A DNA stretch of 64,000 nt from Albimonas sp036154955 (GCA_036154955.1 JAYZWL010000135.1:1-64000); one strand, 5' to 3'; shown: positions 41,285-49,684, numbered from the stretch's first letter. A program made the numbers and translations. Notes: generated by a model from the sequence alone, not told the origin.

Positions 41285-42208
41285 ATGAGCCTCCCGCCCA
41301 CGATGCCCCGGCCCTTCGAACGCTTCGCGCCCTCGCCCAACGGCTTCCTGCACCTGGGCCACGCCTTCTCGGCGCTCATCGCCCATGACGCGGCCCGCGC
41401 CACCGGGGGGCGCTTCCTGCTGCGGATCGAGGACATCGACCGCACCCGCGCCCGCCCGGAATACGAGGCCGCGATCCTCGAGGACCTCGCCTGGCTGGGC
41501 CTGACCTGGGAGACGCCGGTGATGCGCCAGTCCGAGCGGGGCGCGGCCTATGCCGCCGCGCTCGCCTCGCTCGACGCCCGCGGCCTGCTCTATCCCTGCG
41601 CCTGCACCCGCAAGGACATCGCCGCCGCCCTCGACGCCCCGCAGGAGACCGCGCCCGGCCTCGCCCCCGGCCCCGAAGGCCCGGACGGCGCGCCCTATCC
41701 CGGAACCTGCCGCCGCGCCCCGCCCGCGCCGGACGCCCCCCACGCCCTGCGCCTCGACATGGCCGCCGCCATCGCGGCGCTGGGGGGCGACGCGGCGGTG
41801 CGCGCGCTGTCGGTCACGGAGCTGGATGCGGGGCCGGGGGGCGAGACCGGGGTCCTGCCGCTCGATCCCGACTGGCTTCTGACCCGCTGCGGGGACGTGG
41901 TGCTGGCGCGCAAGGATATCGGGACCAGCTATCACCTGTCGGTGGTCGTGGACGACGCGGCCCAGGGCGTCAGCCATGTCACGCGGGGCCGCGACCTCTT
42001 CGCCGCCGCGCCCCTGCAACGGCTGCTCCAGGCCCTGCTCGGCCTGCCCTTCCCGGCCTATCGCCACCATCGCCTGATCCGCGACGCCTCGGGCCGCCGC
42101 CTTGCGAAGCGGGACCGCGACGCGGGCCTGCGGGAGCTGCGCGCGGCCGGCGTCACCCCGGCGGAGATCCGCGCCCGCCTCGGCCTTCCGACATCAGCCG
42201 CCGGATGA
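41285..42208 (+). CDS. gluQ: Glutamyl-Q tRNA(Asp) synthetase
   Basis: Shortened glutamyl-tRNA-synthetase paralogue of 307 aa that attaches glutamate to queuosine at position 34 of tRNA-Asp. The class I signature HIGH appears as HLGH (in SPNGFLHLGHAFSALIAH, about 17-34) and the KMSKS loop as RRLAKRDRDAG (about 266-276). Zinc ligands are CACTRKD (about 99) and the YPGTC segment (about 138). It has no anticodon-binding domain, as expected. The start at 41285 lies about 12 bp before the catalytic fold; the ribosome-binding site is weak. Its 3' end overlaps the convergent AbrB-family gene by 56 bp. Confidence 0.93.
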   Translation: MSLPPTMPRPFERFAPSPNGFLHLGHAFSALIAHDAARATGGRFLLRIEDIDRTRARPEYEAAILEDLAWLGLTWETPVMRQSERGAAYAAALASLDARGLLYPCACTRKDIAAALDAPQETAPGLAPGPEGPDGAPYPGTCRRAPPAPDAPHALRLDMAAAIAALGGDAAVRALSVTELDAGPGGETGVLPLDPDWLLTRCGDVVLARKDIGTSYHLSVVVDDAAQGVSHVTRGRDLFAAAPLQRLLQALLGLPFPAYRHHRLIRDASGRRLAKRDRDAGLRELRAAGVTPAEIRARLGLPTSAAG

Positions 42209-43286
42209 GCCCGGTGGCCAGCGGCAGCGTCAGCAGCACCGCGAAGATCCGCGCGAGATGGTGGGTCGCGACGAAAGCGGGGTCTGCGTCGATGGCGATG
42301 GCGATCAGGCTCATCTCCGCCACCCCGCCCGGCGCGTAGGCCAGCAGCGAGGCGAACAGGTCCGCCCCCAGCGCCCAATGCGCCGCCAGCGCGAAGACGA
42401 AGCTCAGCGCCATCAGCACCACCGTCCCCAGCAGGGTCCAGCCCGCGGTCTGGGCGAAGAAGCGCATCGGCACGCCGTGGAACCGCGTGCCGATGGACGA
42501 CCCCGCCACCATCAGCGCCACCTCCACGGTCCAGGGCGGCATGCCCCCCTCGATCACGCCCGGAAAGCGCAGCGCGGCGGAGGCGATCAGCGGCCCCAGC
42601 AGATAGGGCACCGGCCAGCCCATCCGCCTCAGCGCCACGATCAGCGGCAGGGCCAGCGCCGCCAGCAGGGCGAAATCCCCGGCCGAGATCAGCCCCGCCC
42701 CGCTGGTCGGCGTTCCCTCCGGCGGGGGCAGACCCAGCAGGCCGAAGGCGATCAGCGGGGCCGCCATCACCACCAGCGCCACCCTGAGCGCGTGGTAGAG
42801 CGCGACGCGCCGTTCATCCGTCCCCATCTCTTCGGCGAAGAGCGCGATGGCGGTCAGCCCGCCGGGCAGCGAGATCAGCAGCGACGTCCCGCCGTCCATG
42901 CCCGAGAACCGCCGGAACATCCGGAAGCACACATAGCCCCCCACGGGGACGTAGAGCACCGCGCCCAGCAGGGTCAGCGGCCAGCGGGCCAGGTCCTCGG
43001 CCGTGGCGAAGGAGAAGCTCTCGCCCAGGAACAGGCCGATCACCGACAGGAAGGCCATGCGGAACCAGACCGGCACGTCGATCGGCGCGCCGGCGAAGCT
43101 GGCGATCATGCAGAAGAAGATCGCGCCCAGCATCCAGGCCAGCGGCACCCCCGCGAGATCGGCCAGGAAGCCGCCGGTCGCCCCCACCGCCAGCCCCGCC
43201 GCCAGCCGGGCGAGGTTGCGCCGGGTCAGCCGCGCGGCCCAGAGCGCGCGAAGGGTCGCGGGCTCTCCGCCCTTGGCGCCGCTCAC
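42153..43286 (-). CDS. AbrB-family (ammonia monooxygenase-like) membrane protein
   Basis: Polytopic membrane protein of about 377 aa with the duplicated AbrB-duplication fold: two halves of about five helices each (about 20-170 and 190-365). Conserved segments are LPGGLTAIALFAEEMGTDER and AYAPGGVAEMSLIAIAIDAD, each at the equivalent position in its half, showing the internal repeat. The family is often mislabelled as ammonia monooxygenase or a regulator; a transport role is more likely. Translation may start at GTG 43286 (AGGGAAGG upstream) or at GTG 43313, which overlaps the hisI stop codon. Its 3' end overlaps gluQ. Confidence 0.8.
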   Translation of the reverse strand: MSGAKGGEPATLRALWAARLTRRNLARLAAGLAVGATGGFLADLAGVPLAWMLGAIFFCMIASFAGAPIDVPVWFRMAFLSVIGLFLGESFSFATAEDLARWPLTLLGAVLYVPVGGYVCFRMFRRFSGMDGGTSLLISLPGGLTAIALFAEEMGTDERRVALYHALRVALVVMAAPLIAFGLLGLPPPEGTPTSGAGLISAGDFALLAALALPLIVALRRMGWPVPYLLGPLIASAALRFPGVIEGGMPPWTVEVALMVAGSSIGTRFHGVPMRFFAQTAGWTLLGTVVLMALSFVFALAAHWALGADLFASLLAYAPGGVAEMSLIAIAIDADPAFVATHHLARIFAVLLTLPLATGLIRRLMSEGRGGRGSPPG

Positions 43287-43309
43287 GCCGTCGCCGCCTT
43301 CCCTGCCGC

Positions 43310-43708
43310 TCACGCGGTCATGGGGGCCATGATCTCGACCTCCGCCCCGTCGCGGATCGCGGTGTAGTAGCAGGAGCGGCGGTTGGTGTGGCAGGCCGGC
43401 CCCTCCTGCGTGACCTGCAGCAACAGGCAGTCGCGGTCGCAATCCACCCGCAGCTCCACCAGCCGCTGGCGATGGCCCGAGGTCTCGCCCTTGCGCCACA
43501 ACTGGCCGCGGGAGCGCGACCAGTAGGTGACCTGGCCGGTCTCCAGCGTCTCCTTCAGGCTGTCGAGGGTCATCCAGGCCATCATCAGCACGGTCCCGTC
43601 CTCCGCGTCCTGGGCGATGGCGGGGATCAGCCCGCGGTCGTCGAAGGTCAGCGAGGCGGGGTCGAAGGGGATGGGCGCGATCGGGTCTGTGGCGGGCGCG
43701 TCGGCCAT
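43310..43708 (-). CDS. hisI: Phosphoribosyl-AMP cyclohydrolase
   Basis: Third step of histidine biosynthesis, 132 aa, the stand-alone HisI form without HisE. Zinc- and magnesium-binding motifs are intact: WSRSRGQLWRKGETSGHRQ (about 63-81), DCDRDCLLLQVTQEGPACHT (about 89-108) and NRRSCYY with the conserved Cys. It hydrolyses the purine ring of phosphoribosyl-AMP. It is cytoplasmic. The next gene starts at or just after its stop codon, suggesting cotranscription with the membrane protein although no functional link is known. Confidence 0.95.
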   Translation of the reverse strand: MADAPATDPIAPIPFDPASLTFDDRGLIPAIAQDAEDGTVLMMAWMTLDSLKETLETGQVTYWSRSRGQLWRKGETSGHRQRLVELRVDCDRDCLLLQVTQEGPACHTNRRSCYYTAIRDGAEVEIMAPMTA

Positions 43709-43848
43709 GGGAGGGCGTCTCCGCGGAAAGTGTGAGGGTCCCCGCCTTTTACACGCGGGCCCGTGGGGCTATCTAGGGGATGCGGGCGCGCAGGCGCCTC
43801 CCCCCCGGAGCCGCGCCCGGACCCCCGCCCGGAATTGGAGAGAGCCGC

Positions 43849-44301
43849 ATGACCGACGCCGCCGAACAGGACCTGATCGGGCTCTATTCCAAGCGCATCC
43901 TGGCGCTGGCCGCCGACATCCCCCATGCCGGCCGGCTGGAGGGGGAGGCGTCCTCCGCCCGGGTCCGCTCGCCGGTCTGCGGCTCGACCGTGACGGTGGA
44001 CCTGCGGGTCGAGGACGGGCGCGTCGCCGATTTCGCGCAGGACGTGAAGGCCTGCGCGCTGGGCCAGGCTTCGGCCGCGGTGCTGGGCGGCGCGGTGATC
44101 GGCCTTGACCGGGAGACGCTGGCCCGCGGCAGGGATGCGCTGCGCGCCATGCTCAAATCCGGCGGCCCGGTCCCCTCCGCGCCGTTCGAGGGCTACGAGG
44201 CCCTGCTGCCGGCGCGGGACTACAAGCACCGCCACGCCTCGATTCTGCTGGCCTTCGACGCCACGCTTCAGGCCTTCGACGCCGCGGTGGCCGCCGCCTG
44301 A
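43849..44301 (+). CDS. Fe-S cluster assembly scaffold-like protein (IscU/NifU-type)
   Basis: 150-aa protein with the IscU/NifU-N fold: AGRLEGEASSARVRSPVCGS (first Cys about residue 46) and VKACALGQASAAVLG (second Cys about 71). The third scaffold Cys, in IscU within a KxHC segment, is missing; the region reads YKHRHASILLAFDATL. Cluster binding would have to use two Cys plus His or Asp, so it may act as an accessory rather than the main scaffold. The start has TTGGAGAGAGCC. It is solitary, away from an isc or suf operon. Confidence 0.72.
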   Translation: MTDAAEQDLIGLYSKRILALAADIPHAGRLEGEASSARVRSPVCGSTVTVDLRVEDGRVADFAQDVKACALGQASAAVLGGAVIGLDRETLARGRDALRAMLKSGGPVPSAPFEGYEALLPARDYKHRHASILLAFDATLQAFDAAVAAA

Positions 44302-44533
44302 CCGGCTGACGGCCCCGCGGCGCGGATTGTGCAATTTACCGCGCTTCGGCAATGGTTTAGGTCAAGTCACCCCGATATCTCCGGTTGCGCGGCGCGCCTT
44401 TCGTCAGCGATACTTCGCAGCGAAAGCCGATGCCGGATGGCGCGGACCGCCTCCGCCCGGCACAGGGCGCGTCGACATCGCGCCCGCCGCGGGCCGCGTG
44501 GGGCGGCGCGCGCTTCTCTGGGGGGCCTTCGCC

Positions 44534-45259
44534 ATGTCCGTCCGTCACGTTCTCGCCGCCGCCGCGCTTTCCGCAGGCACGGTCGCGCCCGCCGCGGCGC
44601 TCACCATCGTCGACGAAGCGACGCTGGTTCTGAGCTACGGCGCCACGCCTGGCGAACGGTTCCAGGAATGCGGCGGAGCCTGCGATTTCGCCGCCGCTTT
44701 CACGGACGGGACGCTGGACCCTTTCGACAGCGGGCTCGGCACGCTCAACAGCGTCCGGATCGAGGCGATGACCTTCGGCCTCTACGACATCGACGCGCGC
44801 CGGATCTCGGGGCCGGCGGGGGATTTCAGCTATGGATACGACGGCTACGTCGCCCGGTTCGCCTTTCTCGACCCGACCCTGTCGGCGGCCGTCGGCGTCG
44901 TGGGCGTCGACCATGCCGACTCGGGCACGGTCGCGCTCGCGGAGTCCGGGTGGACCTACATCGCCACGCTCGACGCCGCCGACAGCGTTGACGTGACCCT
45001 GACGGATCCGGCGCTGCTGGCGCTGCTGTCGGGGGCCGATCCCATCGACATCCGTCATTCCTACGACATGGACTTCACCTTCGCCGGCACGCTCGCCTAT
45101 TCGATGCGCGGCTCGGCGGGCGACCCGGTTCCGCAAAGCTTCGTGCGGGTGACCTACGACTACACGCCCTTCTCCGCCCCGATTCCCCTGCCGGCGGCGG
45201 GCTGGCTGCTGCTGGCAGGGTTGGGGGCGCTGGCCGTCGCCCGCCGCCGCCGGGGCTGA
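44534..45259 (+). CDS. VPLPA-CTERM sorting domain protein
   Basis: Exported protein of 241 aa. The signal peptide is MSVRHVLAAAALSAGTVAPAAA with a cut expected before LTIVDE. The mature domain resembles the choice-of-anchor beta-sandwich modules common in PEP-CTERM proteins (FQECGGACDFAAAFTDGTLD with two Cys at about 46 and 50; DIRHSYDMDFTFAGTLAYSM near 195). The tail is IPLPAAGWLLLAGLGALAVA then RRRRG. The start has GGGGGG upstream. Unknown function, presumably processed at the envelope and released or anchored. Confidence 0.75.
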   Translation: MSVRHVLAAAALSAGTVAPAAALTIVDEATLVLSYGATPGERFQECGGACDFAAAFTDGTLDPFDSGLGTLNSVRIEAMTFGLYDIDARRISGPAGDFSYGYDGYVARFAFLDPTLSAAVGVVGVDHADSGTVALAESGWTYIATLDAADSVDVTLTDPALLALLSGADPIDIRHSYDMDFTFAGTLAYSMRGSAGDPVPQSFVRVTYDYTPFSAPIPLPAAGWLLLAGLGALAVARRRRG

Positions 45260-45295
45260 CCCGGCCGCCCGGCCCGCAACCAAACGCGACGCAGA

Positions 45296-45332
45296 GAAAA
45301 AAGCCGCCGCGACCCGGGACGGGCGCGGCGGC
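45296..45332 (-). terminator. Rho-independent terminator of the 43-aa gene (possibly bidirectional)
   Basis: The stem GCCGCCGCG (45303-45311) with CGCGGCGGC (45324-45332) is perfect, 9 bp. On the minus strand it is followed by TTTTTTCTC. It lies 127 bp beyond the small gene's stop and 44 bp beyond the VPLPA gene on the other strand. Confidence 0.75.
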
Positions 45333-45458
45333 AGTCGTGCGGTTTGGCGGATCGTCCTCCGGCCGACAGGCAGGGCGGCGAGGAGGGGTCGGACGAGGGG
45401 ACCGACAGGGCAAGGGGATCCGCGCGCGACCGCAGGCGAACTCGGGATATCGGGGGCG

Positions 45459-45590
45459 TCAGGCCAGCCCGGTGGCGGCGAAGCCCAGCCCGATCAGCAG
45501 GCAGATGGCGGCGAGCCCCAGCGCATCCTCCAGCGCCTGCTCGGGAGCCTGGTCGACGGCGGAGGCGGCGAGGCGGGCGATGGTCTTCAT
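45459..45590 (-). CDS. 43-aa single-helix membrane protein behind a LexA box
   Basis: Small membrane protein, 43 aa: an amphipathic N-terminal segment (MKTIARLAASAVDQAPEQAL) and one hydrophobic helix (about 24-43, LGLAAICLLIGLGFAATGLA) ending the protein. It has a good ribosome-binding site, AGGAGCCTCGCC. About 120 bp upstream is a consensus LexA box abutting a TTGACC -35 on the same strand, and a terminator follows, so it looks like a complete SOS-regulated unit. It resembles in size and layout, not in sequence, SOS-induced membrane peptides such as TisB of E. coli or the cell-division inhibitors SidA and DidA of Caulobacter. Function is inferred only from context. Confidence 0.7.
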   Translation of the reverse strand: MKTIARLAASAVDQAPEQALEDALGLAAICLLIGLGFAATGLA

Positions 45591-45703
45591 GGCGAGGCTC
45601 CTGGCAAGCGGCGCGTTCCGGGGATGTTCCCCGTGGGCTTCCGCAGCGGTCCGTTGGGTGTTCCGTGCTTCGTTGCCATAATGTTCTCCCGATTCCCGAG
45701 TCG

Positions 45704-45709
45704 GGTCAA
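45704..45709 (-). promoter_or_regulatory. -35 element of the small SOS gene
   Basis: TTGACC on the minus strand (45709-45704), directly downstream of the LexA box. The -10 is uncertain: GAACAT at 17-bp spacing or CATTAT at 20 bp. Confidence 0.45.
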
Positions 45710-45724
45710 GAACGATAACGGAAC
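45710..45724 (-). promoter_or_regulatory. LexA (SOS) box upstream of the 43-aa gene
   Basis: GAAC (45710-45713), seven bases, GAAC (45721-45724): exact consensus. It abuts the -35 element of the leftward promoter, and the only gene placed to respond is the one at 45590-45459, since recG ends, rather than starts, on the other side. Confidence 0.78.
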
Positions 45725-45750
45725 ATTAAGGGATCAAATCGGAACATTAA
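45719..45750. repeat. Two 11-bp direct repeats 21 bp apart
   Basis: CGGAACATTAA occurs at 45719-45729 and 45740-45750, exactly two helical turns apart, with an inverted core TAATGTTC at 45679-45686. The first repeat overlaps the LexA box, suggesting either extra LexA contacts or a second regulator. Confidence 0.6.
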
Positions 45751-45797
45751 CGCTTGACGCGGCGGAGCCCCGATTCGCCCGCGGCGCCTCTCGTCCC

Positions 45798-47891
45798 TCA
45801 GCCGACCTTGAGCAGCCGCAGCGCCTCGTCCGCCTCCATCAGCCACAACAGCGTGCGCGCCGCCTCGCCCCGCGCGCCGTCGAGCCCCGGCTCCTTCGTC
45901 AGCAGCATCCGCGCGTCGTCCTGCGCCACCTTCATCAGGTCGCCGTGCAGTTCGAGGTCCGCGACCCGGAAATCCGGCAGGCCCGACTGCCGCGTGCCCA
46001 GCACGTCGCCGGCGCCGCGCAGGCGCAGGTCCTCCTCGGCGATCCGGAAGCCGTCCTCGGTCTCCCGCAACACCTGCAACCGGGCCTGCGCGGTCTCGCC
46101 CAGCGGCGGGTCGTACATCAGCAGGCAGGTCGAGGCGCCCTCTCCGCGCCCCACCCGGCCCCGCAACTGGTGCAGCTGCGCCAGCCCGAAGCGGTCCGCA
46201 TGCTCAACCACCATGATCGTGGCGTTGGGAACGTTCACGCCGACCTCGATCACCGTGGTCGCCACCAGCAGCTTCGCGCGGCCCTCGGCGAAATCCGCCA
46301 TGGCCGCGTCCTTCTCCGCCGCCCCCATGCGCCCGTGGACCAGCGTCACGCCCTCGCCCAGGGCTGCGCGCAGCTCCCGCGCCCGCTCCTCCGCGGCGGT
46401 GAGGTCGAGCGTCTCGCTCTCCTCCACCAGCGGGCAGACCCAGTAGGCCTGCGTGCCCTCCGCCAGCGCGCGCGCCAACCGCGCCACCACCTCCTCGTAG
46501 CGGCCCGAGGAGACGAGCGCGGTGGCCACCGGCTTGCGGCCCGGCGGCTTCTCGTCGATCACGCTCACGTCCATGTCGCCGTAGGAGACCAGCGACAGGC
46601 TGCGCGGGATCGGCGTCGCGGTCATCACCAGCACGTCCGGGCGCAGCCCCTTGGCCGACAGGTCCAGCCGCTGGCGCACGCCGAAACGGTGCTGCTCGTC
46701 GATCACCGCGAGCCGCAGGTCGTGGAATTCGACATCCGTCGAGATCAGCGCATGCGTGCCCAGCGCCACCTGCGCCCGGCCGGTGGCCAGCGCCTCCAGC
46801 TTCTCGGCCCGAGCCGCCCCGCGGTCCCGGCCGGTCAGCAGCACCGCCTCCACCCCCGCGACCTCCAGCAGCGGTGTCAGGCTTTCGAGATGCTGGCGCG
46901 CGAGAATTTCGGTCGGGGCCATCAGCGCCCCCTGCCCGCCCGCCTCCGCCGCCGCCAGCAGCGCGCCCAGCGCCACCAGCGTCTTGCCCGAGCCGACGTC
47001 CCCCTGCAGCAGCCGGTTCATCCGCAGGTCGGAGCCCATGTCCGCCGCGATCTCCGTCAGCGCCCGGGCCTGCGCCCCGGTGGGGCTGTAGGGCAGCGCG
47101 CCCAGCACGCGCCGCCAAAGCCGCCCGTCCCCGACCGTCGGCCGCCCCCGGTCCCGGCGCTGACGCTCGCGCGCGATGGCCAGCGTCACCTGATGGGCGA
47201 AAAGCTCGTCATAGGCGATGCGTTCGCGCGCCGGGGCGCGGGGCGAAACCGCGGCCTGCGTGGTGGGCCGGTGCATGAGGTCCAGCGCCCCGCGCCAGCC
47301 CGGCCAGTTGCGCTGCGCCATCAGGCCCGGGTCGATCCACTCGGCCAGGTCCGGCGCACGCTCCAGCGCCGCCGCCGCGGCGCGGGCGATGGCGCGCTGG
47401 TTCAGCCCCTCCGTGGTCGGGTAGACCGGCTCGAAATCGGGAAGCTCGCCCGCCTCCTCCTCGGTCAGCACGTGCTCGGGATGGGGCATCTGGCGCACGC
47501 CCTCCCAGGTCTCGACCTTGCCGGAGACGACGCGGACCTCCCCCACGGGCAACAGCCGCTCCAGCCAGTCGGCCCGGGCCCGGAAGAAGACGAGGAAGAA
47601 GCCCGGCCCCCCGTCCTCCACCGCCACCCGGTAGGCGCCTCCGCGGCGGCGGGAGGGGCGATGCTCGCCGATGGTCACGCGAACCGTGGCGATCTCCCCG
47701 TCCGGCACGCCGACGAGGCTGGGGCGCAGGCGGCGGTCGGTCAGGCGCGCGGGCGGGTGCATCAGCAGGTCGCGCACGCGCGCGAGGCCCAGCTTCTCCA
47801 TCATCGCCGCGGTCTTGGGGCCGACGCCGTCCAGCGACGTGACCTGCGCGAACAGGGGGAACAGAATCTCGGGGCGGCCGCGGCTGGTCAT
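45798..47891 (-). CDS. recG: ATP-dependent DNA helicase RecG
   Basis: Branch-migration helicase that regresses stalled forks and processes Holliday junctions, about 697 aa. The N-terminal wedge (OB) domain covers about 55-170. Helicase motifs follow in order: Walker A LLQGDVGSGKTLVALGALLA (about 295-314), motif Ia LMAPTEILARQH, motif II VIDEQHRFGVRQR (DEQH, as in all RecG), motif III MTATPIPRSL, and the C-terminal TVIEVGVNVPNATIMVV and QLRGRVGRG. The first Met (47903) and the one four codons later (47891) are both possible; neither has a strong ribosome-binding site. It is not itself next to a LexA box start. Confidence 0.95.
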   Translation of the reverse strand: MTSRGRPEILFPLFAQVTSLDGVGPKTAAMMEKLGLARVRDLLMHPPARLTDRRLRPSLVGVPDGEIATVRVTIGEHRPSRRRGGAYRVAVEDGGPGFFLVFFRARADWLERLLPVGEVRVVSGKVETWEGVRQMPHPEHVLTEEEAGELPDFEPVYPTTEGLNQRAIARAAAAALERAPDLAEWIDPGLMAQRNWPGWRGALDLMHRPTTQAAVSPRAPARERIAYDELFAHQVTLAIARERQRRDRGRPTVGDGRLWRRVLGALPYSPTGAQARALTEIAADMGSDLRMNRLLQGDVGSGKTLVALGALLAAAEAGGQGALMAPTEILARQHLESLTPLLEVAGVEAVLLTGRDRGAARAEKLEALATGRAQVALGTHALISTDVEFHDLRLAVIDEQHRFGVRQRLDLSAKGLRPDVLVMTATPIPRSLSLVSYGDMDVSVIDEKPPGRKPVATALVSSGRYEEVVARLARALAEGTQAYWVCPLVEESETLDLTAAEERARELRAALGEGVTLVHGRMGAAEKDAAMADFAEGRAKLLVATTVIEVGVNVPNATIMVVEHADRFGLAQLHQLRGRVGRGEGASTCLLMYDPPLGETAQARLQVLRETEDGFRIAEEDLRLRGAGDVLGTRQSGLPDFRVADLELHGDLMKVAQDDARMLLTKEPGLDGARGEAARTLLWLMEADEALRLLKVG

Positions 47892-47992
47892 GGCGCGCAA
47901 CATGCGACGGGCGGGCGCGCAGCGAAAGCCGGGATCGCGCGGGACCGCCCGCCGCGCTAGTCATGGGGCGCCCGCCGCGACAGGAGCCGCCC

Positions 47993-48802
47993 ATGCGCAT
48001 CGCCCAGATCACCGACAGCCATATCACCGCCCCCGGAACCCTGTGGAAGGACCGGGTGGACATGGGCGCCGCCCTGGCCCGCGCCGTGGCCCGGCTGAAC
48101 GAGATCGGCCCCGACCTGGTGGTCCATACCGGCGACATCGTGGATGGCGGCGGCGAGGCGCAATACGGGCTCGCGGCCGAGATCCTGTCCGACCTGCGCG
48201 CCCCCCTGCGCCTGCTGCCCGGCAACCACGACCTGCGCGACCGGATGCGGGCCGCGTTCCGCGGGCTGCCCGCCGGCGATTTCCTCAATTTCGCGGAGGA
48301 GGCGGAGGGCCTGCGCCTCATCGGCCTCGACACCATCGAGGAAGGGCGCACCGCCGGCGTGATGGACGCGCCCCGCGCCGCCTGGCTGGCCGCGGAACTC
48401 TCCCGCGGCGGCCCGGCGCTGGTCTTCGCCCATCATCCGCCCTGCCCGATGGGCCTGCCTTTCATGGACGTGTTCGAGTTCGCGGGATCGGACCTCTTCG
48501 CCGGGGCGGTCGCGAAGGCCCCGCCGCTGCGGGTCGCCACCGGCCACGTGCATTGCGCGGCGGAGCGGCATTTCGCCGGCACGCTGGTCGCGGCCTGTCC
48601 GGCGGTCGGGGTGCAGATCCCGCCGATCCGGCCCGAGGGCGCGCCCCCCGGATTCGCGCTGGAACCGCCGATGATCCGCCTGCACGACTGGGACGCGGAT
48701 CTCGGCCTGACGGTGAAGACCGTGCCGGTCGACGCCTTCCCCGGCCCCTTTCCGTTCGAGACCGACCCGAACGCGGACTTCTCCGCCACGCCTCACGCCT
48801 GA
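47993..48802 (+). CDS. Metallophosphoesterase, CpdA/GpdQ-like phosphodiesterase
   Basis: Dinuclear-metal phosphodiesterase of 269 aa. Class III cyclic nucleotide phosphodiesterase motifs are complete: QITDSHI (D-x-H, about 5-11), VHTGDIVDGG (about 48-57), LLPGNHDLR (about 73-81), FAHHPPCPMG (about 145) and GHVHCAAE (about 184). Members hydrolyse cAMP or glycerophosphodiesters; the distinction is not readable here. The ATG at 47993 behind ACAGGAGCC is used rather than the longer frame from 47963. A strong bidirectional hairpin lies between its end and the next VPLPA gene. Confidence 0.86.
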   Translation: MRIAQITDSHITAPGTLWKDRVDMGAALARAVARLNEIGPDLVVHTGDIVDGGGEAQYGLAAEILSDLRAPLRLLPGNHDLRDRMRAAFRGLPAGDFLNFAEEAEGLRLIGLDTIEEGRTAGVMDAPRAAWLAAELSRGGPALVFAHHPPCPMGLPFMDVFEFAGSDLFAGAVAKAPPLRVATGHVHCAAERHFAGTLVAACPAVGVQIPPIRPEGAPPGFALEPPMIRLHDWDADLGLTVKTVPVDAFPGPFPFETDPNADFSATPHA

Positions 48803-48826
48803 ATGGACGCCGGCCCGATGCGAAAC

Positions 48827-48854
48827 GGGGCGCGCGGCCTTCGCCGCGCGCCCC
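48827..48854. terminator. Hairpin between convergent genes
   Basis: The 12-bp perfect stem GGGGCGCGCGGC/GCCGCGCGCCCC has a CTTC loop between the phosphodiesterase and a VPLPA gene. Only a short T-run is present (minus strand GTTTCG), so it is a possible bidirectional terminator. Confidence 0.55.
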
Positions 48855-48903
48855 GCCCGATGTCATCCGGCCGCCGAACCGCCGGCCCCGCGGAAAGGCC
48901 CGG

Positions 48904-49623
48904 TCAGGCCCGCCGACGCTTCCGCGCCGCGACGCCCAGTCCGGCGAGGCCCGCGCCCAGCAGCGGCAACGCCGCGGGCAGCGGCACTTCGCCGGAACCG
49001 GTGAAATCGTCCGCGCCCTGGATGAAGGTGTAGGCGATCTGCCCCTGCGACACGCCGCTGATCGAATAGGCCAGCGTGCGCAGGTCGGAGAAATGCACCG
49101 TCATCGTCGAGTTCGGCACCGACGCGCCGCCGTTGTCGAAGAACACCGTGCGGAAGTTGGCGGCATTGTTGGCGGAGCTCGCCGGCGGCGAGTCCTGGTC
49201 GATCTCCGCCGTCCAGCGCGCCACCTCGCCCGGATCGAAATCGGTGAAGGCCAGGCTGAACGAGTCGCTCCGGACGCCGCCGTTCACCGTGTCGATCGAG
49301 CCGCCGAAGATGCTCATGGTTCCGCCCGCCGGCGCGCCCAGCGTGTAGACGCCGCCCGCGGTGGTCCCGGTCAGCGTCACCCGGTCGAAATTGTAGGCCG
49401 GGTTGCCGATCGTGAAGTCGATCCGGGTGATCTCCAGCCCGCCCTCGCTCTGATTTTCGAGCTGGAACAGGGGATTGTCGCCCGCCGCGGCGCTGTAGGT
49501 CGACACCGGGTTCTGGCTGATGGTCAGCCTGAACTGAATGGCCAGAGCCTGAGCCGAGGATACGCCGGCCACAATGGTAACGGCCGCCGCGAATGCGGCG
49601 GTCACAAGGTTTCTGGTCTTCAT
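48904..49623 (-). CDS. VPLPA-CTERM sorting domain protein (paralogue of the 52.5-kb protein)
   Basis: Exported protein of 239 aa. The signal peptide is MKTRNLVTAAFAAAVTIVAG with a cut after SSAQALA. The beta-rich mature domain contains LFQLENQSEGGLEITRIDFT, NPAYNFDRV and AFTDFDPGEVARWTAEID, segments with counterparts in the protein at 52483-53082, so the two are paralogues. The tail is VPLPAALPLLGAGLAGLGVA plus ARKRRRA. The start at 49623 gives the proper signal peptide; a longer frame starts at 49674. An 8+8-bp inverted repeat lies 62-86 bp upstream of the start codon. Confidence 0.78.
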   Translation of the reverse strand: MKTRNLVTAAFAAAVTIVAGVSSAQALAIQFRLTISQNPVSTYSAAAGDNPLFQLENQSEGGLEITRIDFTIGNPAYNFDRVTLTGTTAGGVYTLGAPAGGTMSIFGGSIDTVNGGVRSDSFSLAFTDFDPGEVARWTAEIDQDSPPASSANNAANFRTVFFDNGGASVPNSTMTVHFSDLRTLAYSISGVSQGQIAYTFIQGADDFTGSGEVPLPAALPLLGAGLAGLGVAARKRRRA

Positions 49624-49684
49624 CGCCAAGTCCCGTATTCGCCGACTCGCCCCGATGGCGGCTCGGCTCCCCATGTCTTTCTAC

